5,253 nucleotides of DNA from OPU3-GD-OMZ sp964515235. Lineage in GTDB: Bacteria > Pseudomonadota > Gammaproteobacteria > Methylococcales > Methylomonadaceae. The DNA lies in the NCBI GenBank assembly GCA_964515235.1, contig CAZEVO010000060.1, forward strand, positions 1 to 5,253, written 5' to 3'. The notes under the pieces are model-generated. The model saw only the letters and a program-made list of their open reading frames with translations. It was not told where the DNA came from and searched no databases. Positions 1-5,045 of the stretch are shown piece after piece. Each line of letters opens with the position of its first letter. Positions within the stretch are counted from its first letter, which is position 1. The position numbers and the translations under genes were made by a program.

Positions 1-71
1 GATGAGTCCTATTGATAATCAGTTGTTTTGATGTGTTTCGTGCAAAGGTCTCAAATCATGTTAATTATTTT

Positions 72-101
72 TTGACTATAAAAAAGCATTAATCCTATAA
101 T
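72..101 (+). promoter_or_regulatory. sigma70-type promoter of the cold-shock gene
   Basis: A -35 element TTGACT (72-77) and a perfect -10 element TATAAT (96-101) are separated by 18 bp. Transcription would start near 107-110, about 150 nt upstream of the cold-shock start codon at 258. It is the best promoter match in the window. The distance fits the long leaders typical of cspA-type genes, which supports assigning it to that gene. The start site is inferred, not seen. Confidence 0.75.
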
Positions 102-107
102 AGTGCT

Positions 108-257
108 GTTAAATAAAATTAACAAAAGAAAATTTTTAACTTTCAAGTAATTAAAATGCATTTTATTCAGCACTTTTCAGAAAATAATCACCCTGATTTT
201 TTAAATTGCCCCCAATAATTTGCAACCCATTTTTGATTTTTTTTAGAGGTAATTTAA
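108..257 (+). promoter_or_regulatory. long AU-rich 5' leader of the cold-shock mRNA
   Basis: About 150 nt of very A/T-rich sequence lies between the predicted transcription start and the start codon. It contains a 14-bp perfect palindrome (152-165, core AAAATGCATTTT) and ends in a ribosome binding site AGAGGT (245-250), 7 nt before ATG. In Escherichia coli the cspA leader is of similar length and acts as a temperature-sensitive RNA fold that favours translation in the cold. The same role here is inferred from gene family and length. I see no clear match to the E. coli cold-box sequence. Confidence 0.5.
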
Positions 258-461
258 ATGGCAACAGGCACAGTAAAATGGTTCAACGCTTCCAAAGGCT
301 TTGGTTTTATTTCTCCCGATGATGGCAGTGAAGATGTCTTTGTTCACTTCTCAGCGATTAAAGATGATGGTTTTCGCACCCTTAATGAGGGGCAAAAAGT
401 CAGCTTTGAAGTTGAAAATGGTCCTAAAGGGCTACAAGCTACAGAAGTTGACTCACAGTAA
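258..461 (+). CDS. CspA-family cold-shock protein
   Basis: This encodes a 67-residue single cold-shock domain, the usual length for bacterial CspA-type proteins. These are cytoplasmic five-stranded beta-barrels that bind single-stranded RNA and DNA and act as RNA chaperones, melting secondary structure so that transcription and translation continue at low temperature or under stress. Visible hallmarks are the N-terminal GTVKWFN block with W8 and F9, the RNP1 motif KGFGFI (13-18), the RNP2 motif VFVHF (27-31), and the C-terminal EGQKVSFEVENGPKG strand-loop region. The start is fixed by the GTVKWFN alignment and by the AGAGGT ribosome binding site. The gene is monocistronic, with its own promoter and a terminator 17 nt after the stop. 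Genomes usually carry several csp paralogs and I cannot tell which this is, so no specific symbol is given. Cold induction is likely but not shown. Confidence 0.97.
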   Translation: MATGTVKWFNASKGFGFISPDDGSEDVFVHFSAIKDDGFRTLNEGQKVSFEVENGPKGLQATEVDSQ

Positions 462-477
462 AATTGAATTGACATTT

Positions 478-510
478 AATGACCCTGAGTCGAATCAGGG
501 TCATTTTAAT
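478..510 (+). terminator. rho-independent terminator of the cold-shock gene
   Basis: The arms AATGACCCTGA (478-488) and TCAGGGTCATT (495-505) pair perfectly over 11 bp around a six-base loop. A short U-rich tail (505-507, then AAT) follows. It begins 17 nt after the stop codon. The T-tract is weak for a textbook terminator, but stem strength and position make the role likely. Confidence 0.8.
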
Positions 511-550
511 CAACCCTGTTCACCCTAATGGGCTTTTTAAAGCAATATAC

Positions 551-769
551 AAGTCATTGAGGGGCTCCGCCACGTCCTGTGGCAGAGCAGTAATGTCGCA
601 TTAATAATATTCCACTGGTGGAACCTTTCCTTTGGCAAGACCCTTTGCTCAGTGAAGAAATCCTTCTCTTTTCCAGCGACAGATGCATTATCACTAAAAA
701 AGAACATCCTACACAAGTAGCAAAAAACCACCAATTCATGTAAGTAATCACTTACAAAACTCAATACTT
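551..769. repeat. 219-bp hairpin-rich element with imperfect inverted ends
   Basis: The outer ends are AAGTCATTGAG (551-561) and CTCAATACTT (760-769). The second is the reverse complement of the first with one base deleted. Inside are four hairpins: 564-588 (GCTC, C/A mismatch, GCCAC, five-base loop), 591-603 (TAATG-TCG-CATTA), 610-623 (TTCCAC-TG-GTGGAA) and 739-756 (TGTAAGT-AATC-ACTTACA). The left part is more GC-rich than its surroundings. The layout resembles a MITE or a structured RNA. I see no flanking target-site duplication, and short imperfect ends can arise by chance in A/T-rich DNA. It is unclassified. Confidence 0.3.
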
Positions 770-794
770 TTCCATTTTTAAGTTTTGGGTTATT

Positions 795-814
795 AAAAAT
801 AAAATTTTATTTTT
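795..814. repeat. 20-bp perfect A/T palindrome
   Basis: The half-site AAAAATAAAA (795-804) is followed directly by its exact reverse complement (805-814), with no spacer. It contains no G or C, so in RNA it would be a weak hairpin with no proper loop. It may simply reflect low-complexity A/T DNA, or be a cruciform or nucleoid-protein site. Confidence 0.5.
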
Positions 815-841
815 TTGCAACTTTCTAAAAAATAAAATGTC

Positions 842-872
842 TTTCTAACCAGAAGGTAGAGGCCGTTAGAAA
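842..872. repeat. inverted repeat with 8-bp arms
   Basis: TTTCTAAC (842-849) and GTTAGAAA (865-872) pair perfectly around a 15-base loop containing GAAGGTAGAGGCC. Within the loop, AAGGT (853-857) could instead pair with ACCTT (872-876), giving a mutually exclusive alternative fold. The left arm sequence recurs at 1072-1079. No gene is linked to it. It may be the 5' part of a small RNA ending at the hairpin at 962-998. Confidence 0.35.
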
Positions 873-961
873 CCTTGTTCCTTCCAAACTATTACCCCAT
901 TTGATTTATCGCAAGTGGAAAGTATGAGTATTTTCGGAGATGGTTATACTTATACATTATC

Positions 962-998
962 TGCTCCTTTAGACATGGAGGCTAAAGGAGCAAATTTT
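962..998 (+). terminator. possible rho-independent terminator, no known gene upstream
   Basis: TGCTCCTTTAG (962-972) and CTAAAGGAGCA (982-992) form a perfect 11-bp stem around a nine-base loop (ACATGGAGG). AATTTT follows at 993-998. The short T-run lies on the plus-strand side and the other side has none, which favours plus orientation. No coding region precedes it on that strand, so it would end either a small non-coding RNA or read-through from the cold-shock gene. The weak tail lowers confidence. Confidence 0.4.
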
Positions 999-1099
999 AA
1001 ATCCAAATCTAAATGCTTTCGCAGTATGCGAGCCAAGTTGATCGCTAGATAAACTCAGTTAAACATCATTTTCTAACGTTTTTCACAATTTTTTCACAT

Positions 1100-1130
1100 A
1101 AAAAAGGCAAACATTTTCATGCTCACCTTT
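1100..1130 (-). terminator. terminator of the carbonic anhydrase gene
   Basis: Read on the minus strand, AAAGGTGAGCA pairs with TGTTTGCCTTT over 11 bp around the loop TGAAAA. The right arm runs into a six-T tract. Three of the pairs are G-U wobbles that exist only in minus-strand RNA; on the plus strand they would be A-C mismatches. This fixes the orientation. It starts 34 nt after the carbonic anhydrase stop codon. Confidence 0.75.
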
Positions 1131-1164
1131 AAATGACTTCACCAGACCCTCTTAAGAAATCACC

Positions 1165-1752
1165 TTATAATGAACTCGCTTTCCCAGCCTCAGTTGCTTC
1201 GGTGACTTCTATTAATCTACCTGACTGACAGTCATAAATATAGCCATAAACAGGAATATCTGAAGGCACCATAGAACATGACTTAATGCGAATCACATCT
1301 TCTAAAACACTTTCTGTTTGTTCTTTGATCGTTAACCAATTGATATATTTCCCTTCCGTTGAACCGTGCCCTTCGCCGCAATCATGCCAACCATCCGCAT
1401 CAACAGAAGCAGTTTTCAGACTACTACTCAGTAAGTCACTCATGATTTCGTTATTAAAATATTCCATTCCACAATCAGTATGATGAATGACAAACCATTC
1501 GCGGGTACCCAGTAGTTTATAGGAAATAACCAATGAACGAATAGCATCATCACTGGCTCGCCCACCAGCATTACGAATAACGTGCGCATCACCTTCTGCT
1601 AATCCGGCATATTTTGCAGGATCTAAGCGCGCATCCATACAAGTCAAAATGGCAAAATGACGCCCTGGCGGCATAGCTAACTCTCCTTTATTACCAAAAT
1701 CTTCTGCATAGACTCTATTTGCACTTAAAACATCATTTAAAATATCACTCAT
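1165..1752 (-). CDS. beta-class carbonic anhydrase
   Basis: The 195-residue product should be a cytoplasmic zinc enzyme that interconverts CO2 and bicarbonate, supplying bicarbonate to carboxylases and helping pH balance. The zinc-site motifs are all present: CMDARLDP (38-45), with ligand C38 and the D40/R42 dyad, then HVIRNAGGR (57-65), and HHTDCGM (90-96), with ligands H91 and C94. Length and motif spacing fit the compact clade of small beta-carbonic anhydrases that includes mycobacterial Rv1284, rather than the longer CynT/Can type. This clade assignment is from memory of the families. The start is supported by AAGGA (1761-1765 on the minus strand), 8 nt before ATG. There is no signal peptide. 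The gene stands alone with a terminator close behind and a long non-coding region in front. ATTATA at 1884-1889 reads TATAAT on the minus strand, but its -35 is poor, so I do not call a promoter. Confidence 0.95.
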   Translation of the reverse strand: MSDILNDVLSANRVYAEDFGNKGELAMPPGRHFAILTCMDARLDPAKYAGLAEGDAHVIRNAGGRASDDAIRSLVISYKLLGTREWFVIHHTDCGMEYFNNEIMSDLLSSSLKTASVDADGWHDCGEGHGSTEGKYINWLTIKEQTESVLEDVIRIKSCSMVPSDIPVYGYIYDCQSGRLIEVTEATEAGKASSL

Positions 1753-2049
1753 TTTTGTATTCCTTAATATTAATTTAATGTTGTCGATACGCTTGAAAAT
1801 CTATATCGAAAAATTGATTCTACTAGATAGAAATTCATTTAAATGTATTTTTTAGTTTAAAGATAGAAAACCATAGGTTTATAATTATAGTTTGTTAGCC
1901 CCTTTGATTGGACCGTTATTATTTGGCACACAGAGTCAAACTGAGAGTTAAAATTATTAATGGGATAAAATAGGTTATATGCCTGTTTTTTATCTTCTTT
2001 TTGGGTTATTTGCCATAATTAATAACACTGCTGCGCTTTTTTGTCGCGC

Positions 2050-2060
2050 GTCAATTTGAC
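2050..2060. promoter_or_regulatory. GTCAA-T-TTGAC palindrome, candidate operator
   Basis: The 11-bp palindrome GTCAATTTGAC overlaps a perfect -35 hexamer TTGACA (2056-2061) on the plus strand and TTGACG on the minus strand. No good -10 follows at 16-18 bp in either direction. Protein binding or a promoter here is therefore only a possibility. Confidence 0.25.
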
Positions 2061-2156
2061 ACATTTTCACTGTGCCTAATTCACGCTAAACTAATGACAA
2101 CTTTGTGATTATTCCTCCTAAATGTAATCAAATTGTTAAATTAGAGTTTACGTCTC

Positions 2157-2215
2157 GGTAGCCTAGCGATCCAACGCACTGCCCTTTTCCTCCGGATCAA
2201 AGGCTACCTGGTTTT
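2157..2215 (+). other. two-part stem-loop with C/U-rich loop and U-tract; candidate small RNA end
   Basis: An outer 8-bp stem pairs GGTAGCCT (2157-2164) with AGGCTACC (2201-2208). After a small internal loop (AGC opposite AA), an inner 5-bp stem pairs GATCC (2168-2172) with GGATC (2194-2198). The 21-nt apical loop (2173-2193) is rich in C and U and ends CCTCC, complementary to a Shine-Dalgarno core. Five Ts follow at 2212-2216, as in a terminator or the 3' end of a small RNA. No gene lies just upstream on the plus strand, and the next gene starts 400 nt downstream. It could be a small RNA, an attenuator in a very long leader, or a terminator. I cannot match it to a known riboswitch class, and found no convincing promoter. 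Confidence 0.4.
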
Positions 2216-2522
2216 TCAGACAAAAACATAATCTCTGAATCTGAATCCTCTAAAAATTCTTACGACCTGCATCTCTTTAAAAAAACTTCAACAAACAAAA
2301 AACCTATTTCGCTCAACTTCCTCTGACAATAGCCTTTTTTATGAAATTCAAACCCTATATTTTATTGGCCATCTGACTACATTTTAAATCCTGATTGCTA
2401 ATAAAGTAATGATCTGTCTTTTTTCGGTAACGACTTTCCTTTTCAAAAGGGATGATACCTTGATCCTTACTCGGTAAAAACAACATAACTATCTACCGAT
2501 GTAGTAAAGAAATTTAACTCGG

Positions 2523-2553
2523 GGTTATAGATTTTATCTGAATAACCTATAAT
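2523..2553 (+). promoter_or_regulatory. probable HAD phosphatase promoter with overlapping palindrome
   Basis: A perfect -10 TATAAT lies at 2548-2553, 67 bp before the HAD start codon. The -35 position (2525-2530, TTATAG) is poor, suggesting dependence on an activator or a weak promoter. A palindrome fills the space just before the -10: GGTTATAGAT (2523-2532), TTT, then ATCT (2536-2539), a two-base bulge, and ATAACC (2542-2547). A regulator bound there would cover the promoter core. The operator reading is inference. Confidence 0.45.
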
Positions 2554-2620
2554 GCAATCTTTACAAAAGCAGAGTTCCTTACAACTTCGCATTTAAACCC
2601 TTAATTAGGCACACTCAGAA

Positions 2621-3418
2621 ATGATTAAAGATAAACAAGAGATCATCGAAAAAATACGTGGTAAAAAAGGAATTATTTCTGATATGGATGGGGTTATCTA
2701 CCACGGTAATAAGTTATTACCCGGCGCTAAAAAATTTGTAGAATGGTTAAAAAACGAAAATAAGTCATTTGTTTTTTTAACTAATGCTAGTGAACGGACT
2801 CCAAGAGAGTTACAGGAAAAACTATCCCGCTTGGGGATTGAGGTTGGACATGAACACTTTTACACTAGCGCGCTAGCAACTGCAACTTTTTTAGCCTCTC
2901 AAAAAGAAAACGGCAGTGCTTACATTATTGGTGAAGCTGGCATTATCAATGCGCTCTATGACGTCGGTTATTCCATGAATAACATCAATCCAGATTACGT
3001 TGTTATCGGTGATACCCACTCATACAATTATGAAAAAGTCGTCACGGCTTCTCGTTTAGTCCGTGATGGTGCAAAACTGATTGGTACCAATCCTGATATT
3101 ACCGGCCCTTCTGAGCAAGGAATTATCCCGGCAACTAAAGCATTAGTCGCACCAATTGAACTTGCAACGGGAAAGCCAGCCTACTACATTGGGAAGCCTA
3201 ACCCACTGATGATGAGAATTGCTTTAAAGAAATTAGGTCAACAAAGAGAAGATACGTTGATTATAGGCGATAGAATGGATACTGACATCATTGCCGGTAT
3301 TGAATCAGAAATTGAAACTTGTCTTGTTCTTTCGGGTTGTGAGACTGAGTCATCAATTAATAATTATCCTTATTCACCTGATTTTGTTCTTAATGGTGTT
3401 CTTGACATCACTTCGTAG
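2621..3418 (+). CDS. NagD-like HAD-IIA family phosphatase
   Basis: The 265-residue cytoplasmic hydrolase belongs to the haloacid dehalogenase superfamily, subfamily IIA. All four HAD motifs are visible: motif I DMDGV with nucleophile D21 and acid/base D23, motif II T54-N55, motif III K192 in IGKPNP, and motif IV GDRMDTD with D217 and D222 for Mg2+. The cap between motifs II and III carries FYTSALATATFL (80-91), IIGEAG, NPDYVVIG and TNPDITGP (156-163), closely matching Escherichia coli NagD (about 250 residues). NagD dephosphorylates nucleoside monophosphates and some sugar phosphates in vitro; the substrate here is unknown. No nag genes adjoin it, so a role in N-acetylglucosamine use is not supported. 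The ribosome binding site is weak (AGG, 2607-2609, 11 nt before ATG). The start is chosen because motif I follows at the usual distance. No clear terminator follows. Confidence 0.93.
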   Translation: MIKDKQEIIEKIRGKKGIISDMDGVIYHGNKLLPGAKKFVEWLKNENKSFVFLTNASERTPRELQEKLSRLGIEVGHEHFYTSALATATFLASQKENGSAYIIGEAGIINALYDVGYSMNNINPDYVVIGDTHSYNYEKVVTASRLVRDGAKLIGTNPDITGPSEQGIIPATKALVAPIELATGKPAYYIGKPNPLMMRIALKKLGQQREDTLIIGDRMDTDIIAGIESEIETCLVLSGCETESSINNYPYSPDFVLNGVLDITS

Positions 3419-3603
3419 ACCATTACGTGTAACTAGAGAAAAAGATTGGCGCAATTTGTCATCAGCATTAGTTTTAAATTCTGAAAAAAAATTCCAATCA
3501 ATACTGTGATTTTTACCCTCTATTTTCTAATTGAATCACTGCACTAGTCAAAAAAATTGAGCTCGAAAAATCTTATTTAAGACAGCGCTCTTAATTGCAA
3601 TGA

Positions 3604-3622
3604 TTAATCAATTTTTGATTAA
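3604..3622. repeat. palindrome upstream of the 58-residue gene
   Basis: TTAATCAA (3604-3611) and TTGATTAA (3615-3622) are exact inverse copies separated by TTT. They lie 38 bp before the start codon at 3660. A possible -10 TAAAAT (3627-3632) follows 5 bp later, with TTAATC (3604-3609) as a poor -35 at 17 bp. The palindrome could therefore be an operator for the small gene. The function is inferred. Confidence 0.35.
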
Positions 3623-3659
3623 CAGGTAAAATAAAAAATGGTTTTTTTAGGATTAAATT

Positions 3660-3836
3660 ATGGACGATGATCAAAGTCTTATAGAAGAGTTAATTAGGAA
3701 TACCAGACAGCTCATTTTAGCTATGATAGGTATTGTCTTGGTAATAGGTGCAATGATAGGCGCCCTTTTTTTGTGCTGGTACCTTTATGACCGATATATT
3801 GAGGCACTCTGGTTTGCTTATATTGGCATGGCATAA
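3660..3836 (+). CDS. small single-span membrane protein, function unknown
   Basis: A 58-codon frame is preceded by AGGA (3649-3652), 7 nt before ATG, which supports translation. The product begins with an acidic, hydrophilic segment (MDDDQSLIEELIRNTRQ, residues 1-17). A strongly hydrophobic, Gly/Ala/Ile-rich span follows (about 18-42, ending LFLCWYLY), then a charged turn (DRYIEA) and an aromatic tail ending WFAYIGMA. With no cleavable signal visible, it is probably an inner-membrane protein with one span, possibly with the tail packed against the membrane. I do not recognise a family. The gap of 241 bp from the HAD gene, with a palindrome between, suggests a separate transcript. Small proteins like this often modulate larger membrane complexes, but nothing here shows a partner. 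Confidence 0.6.
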   Translation: MDDDQSLIEELIRNTRQLILAMIGIVLVIGAMIGALFLCWYLYDRYIEALWFAYIGMA

Positions 3837-4138
3837 CAATCAATGCCGCCTTGCCTCAGAGGTTCATTGCTTGCTTGGGGAAAACTATCGCATAACAAAA
3901 CACCACATTTTTTCAACCGTCAGTGACATCTGAATTTAATTACAGTTGAAAACAATCCCTTACATTAGCTTCACACGATATAGCCATTGGGTCATTTTTA
4001 ATTATTAAGTGGCTCCATTTTCGGACTGCGCTTTCTTTAAAAGCAGATCGATTGTTTAAACCAACCATTAATGAATTCCACTTTCCGTCTAAAACGGATT
4101 ATTATAAGGACAAAATCCTACAAAAAGAGGCGAAGTCA
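3837..4138. other. gene-free interval before creA
   Basis: No coding region is seen on either strand. An inverted repeat, TTTTCAAC (3910-3917) and GTTGAAAA (3945-3952), has perfect 8-bp arms 27 bp apart. A small hairpin TCCGT-N5-ACGGA lies at 4084-4098, just before a possible -10 TATAAG (4103-4108). The creA ribosome binding site AGAGG is at 4126-4130. The frame of creA stays open upstream to a TTG at 4052, but that extension has no ribosome binding site and would bury the signal peptide. No clear terminator for the preceding small gene is visible. Confidence 0.5.
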
Positions 4139-4588
4139 ATGCGAGCACCCCAGTTGTTTGTTTTTCTATTATTGTTTTCAGTAACATCGTTTGCAGAGGA
4201 GATTGGTGAAGTTAGTACAAAGTTTAGGCTAGCATCGCCGAACGATAAAATAGTCATAGAAGCTTTTGATGACCCCAGTATTCCGGGCGCGACCTGTTAT
4301 TTAAGTCGCGCCAAGAAAGGTGGGTTGTCCGGTGCTATCGGAATCGCAGAAGATAGTTCCGATGCTTCCATTGCTTGTCGTCAAACCGGCTCTATTGAGT
4401 TACCTGAGAAAATTAAAAATGGCGAAGAAGTTTTTAAGAAAAGAACATCGGTACTTTTTAAATCATTACAGGTTATTCGCTTTTACGATGCAAAGCGCAA
4501 GGTCTTAGTCTATCTAACCTTTAGTGATAAATTGGTTGACGGGTCACCGAAAAACTCAATTTCAGTTGTCCCTATTCGAGATTATTAG
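4139..4588 (+). CDS. creA: CreA family exported protein
   Basis: The 149-residue protein carries the CreA domain almost end to end, close to the E. coli protein's length (157). The N-terminus MRAPQLFVFLLLFSVTSFA is a signal peptide with likely cleavage after A19 (S-F-A), so the mature protein starts EEIGEVSTKF and is periplasmic. Conserved blocks follow in order: NDKIVIEAFDDP (35-46), TCYLSRAKKGG with C53, EDSSDASIACRQ with C80, NGEEVFKKRTS, LQVIRFYD and the C-terminal SDKLVDGSPKNSISVVP. The two cysteines could form a disulfide; that is inference. CreA is named from the E. coli creABCD locus, but its biochemical role is unknown, and no creB, creC or creD lies here. The start is set by AGAGG (4126-4130), 8 nt upstream, and by the signal peptide; an upstream TTG at 4052 is rejected. 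No strong terminator follows, so read-through to 4762 is possible. Confidence 0.95.
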   Translation: MRAPQLFVFLLLFSVTSFAEEIGEVSTKFRLASPNDKIVIEAFDDPSIPGATCYLSRAKKGGLSGAIGIAEDSSDASIACRQTGSIELPEKIKNGEEVFKKRTSVLFKSLQVIRFYDAKRKVLVYLTFSDKLVDGSPKNSISVVPIRDY

Positions 4589-4626
4589 GGTTAGTTTGTG
4601 CTGCTATCATTATTATAAATCAGTTC

Positions 4627-4635
4627 TTATACACA
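4627..4635 (+). promoter_or_regulatory. isolated DnaA-box match
   Basis: TTATACACA fits the DnaA-box consensus TTWTNCACA and is identical to one of the E. coli oriC boxes. It lies 39 bp after the creA stop, about 425 bp before the DnaA-box cluster at 5046-5080, which contains the same nonamer in the opposite direction. A single nonamer can occur by chance. Confidence 0.35.
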
Positions 4636-4761
4636 ACATTTACTTCATGATGGATAGGATTTAAAGTACTTTTTTATTCTGAAGATACAGGATCTAACTA
4701 GTCTTTTTGAGTCGTTCCTACGCGCTAGCTTTTTGCGCACTAAGCAAAGAAATATTAAAAA

Positions 4762-4926
4762 ATGACAAAACCAACAAAACAAATAAAAAATACGATGGAT
4801 TTCAACATGAGCGTTCCCTCCAGTTCGCCAAGTTTAGAAAATGTTAAAACAATGTTATGGGTAAATGCGGGAGTAACTATCTTCGCTATGCTTGGTATCG
4901 GACTTGTAATGACTTATTTTTTCTAA
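4762..4926 (+). CDS. possible small C-terminally anchored membrane protein
   Basis: This 54-codon frame opens at ATG 4762 and closes at TAA, 49 nt before a strong terminator, which supports an expressed transcript. Residues 1-30 are polar, rich in Lys, Thr and Ser (MTKPTKQIKNTMDFN, then a VPSSSPS linker). Residues 31-54 (MLWVNAGVTIFAMLGIGLVM, then TYFF) form one hydrophobic span reaching the C-terminus, giving a tail-anchored arrangement with the N-terminus probably in the cytoplasm. The ribosome binding site is weak (AAAGAA, 4746-4751, 10 nt upstream), so later ATGs at 4795 or 4807 are possible starts. I recognise no family. It could be cotranscribed with creA, 173 bp upstream, though that gap is long. 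Confidence 0.5.
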   Translation: MTKPTKQIKNTMDFNMSVPSSSPSLENVKTMLWVNAGVTIFAMLGIGLVMTYFF

Positions 4927-4975
4927 AGCCATGCCATTAATTTAGTTGTTTTTTAACACATTTAACAAAAAATAA

Positions 4976-5004
4976 AAAAAATCAGTGCTTGGCGTTGATT
5001 TTTT
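4976..5004 (+). terminator. strong rho-independent terminator
   Basis: AAAAAATCA (4976-4984) pairs with TGATTTTTT (4996-5004). The stem continues inward through G-U, U-G, G-C and C-G pairs (4985-4988 with 4992-4995) to a three-base UUG loop, 13 bp in all, ending in six Ts. The two wobble pairs would be mismatches on the minus strand, so it works best for plus-strand transcripts. It closes the 4762-4926 gene, and perhaps creA by read-through. Confidence 0.8.
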
Positions 5005-5045
5005 CACAATACAGTTACTTTTCAGTATTAACTTAACATCCTTAC

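Larger units (their letters stand above)
511..1099. other. gene-free interval rich in inverted repeats
   Basis: This stretch of almost 600 bp lies between the terminators of two convergent genes, the cold-shock gene and the carbonic anhydrase. Short open frames exist on both strands around 537-764. They overlap one another in several frames, lack ribosome binding sites and show no recognisable motif, so I do not call them genes. The stretch holds a series of hairpins and palindromes, listed separately at 551-769, 795-814, 842-872 and 962-998. It could house a small RNA or a decayed mobile element. I recognise no known family. Confidence 0.6.
1753..2522. other. long gene-free interval between divergent genes
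   Basis: There is no credible coding region on either strand; frames opening at 2341 and 2411 are about 11 and 22 codons and lack a ribosome binding site. The interval holds the carbonic anhydrase ribosome binding site (1761-1765) and a bulged A/T hairpin (1964-1994). It also has a palindrome (2050-2060), a strong stem-loop (2157-2215) and a long-loop hairpin with AAAAAA/TTTTTT and CTATT/AATAG arms (2297-2340). CCTTTT-C-AAAAGG (2438-2450) is a compact palindrome. TCGGTA recurs at 2155, 2424 and 2471, the last facing its inverse TACCGA at 2494-2499. With the promoter region that follows, 868 bp separate the two start codons, far more than two promoters need. Confidence 0.6.

Noticed and set aside
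537..764. Minus-strand frames of 75 and 65 codons
   Set aside because: They overlap in different frames, have no ribosome binding site or recognisable motif, and run through inverted repeats that explain the odd composition.
842..998. Lysine riboswitch, suggested by CCAGAAGGTAGAGGCCGTT
   Set aside because: Only the 5' fragment resembles it. The rest of the conserved core is missing, the stretch is short, and no lysine gene follows.
1964..1994. Terminator-like hairpin GATAAAATAGG/CCTGTTTTTTATC
   Set aside because: It is mostly A/T with a two-base bulge and a wobble, and no transcript is known to end there on either strand.
2157..2215. Cyclic-di-GMP (GEMM) riboswitch, suggested by CCTCCGG and GGTAGC
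   Set aside because: The order of elements is wrong, the conserved GACGCAAAGC core is absent, and the downstream gene is 400 nt away.
3291..3509. 72-codon plus-strand frame over the end of the HAD gene
   Set aside because: It is mostly an out-of-frame reading of the phosphatase, and its hydrophobic look comes from A/T-rich codons. It has no ribosome binding site.
3841..3869. Terminator after the 58-residue gene (CAATG/CATTG with CCTC/GAGG)
   Set aside because: The inner arms leave a one-base loop, the outer stem is only 5 bp, and there is no T-tract.
4052..4138. N-terminal extension of creA by 29 codons
   Set aside because: The extended start is a TTG without a ribosome binding site and would place the signal peptide internally. 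ATG at 4139 has AGAGG at the right distance.
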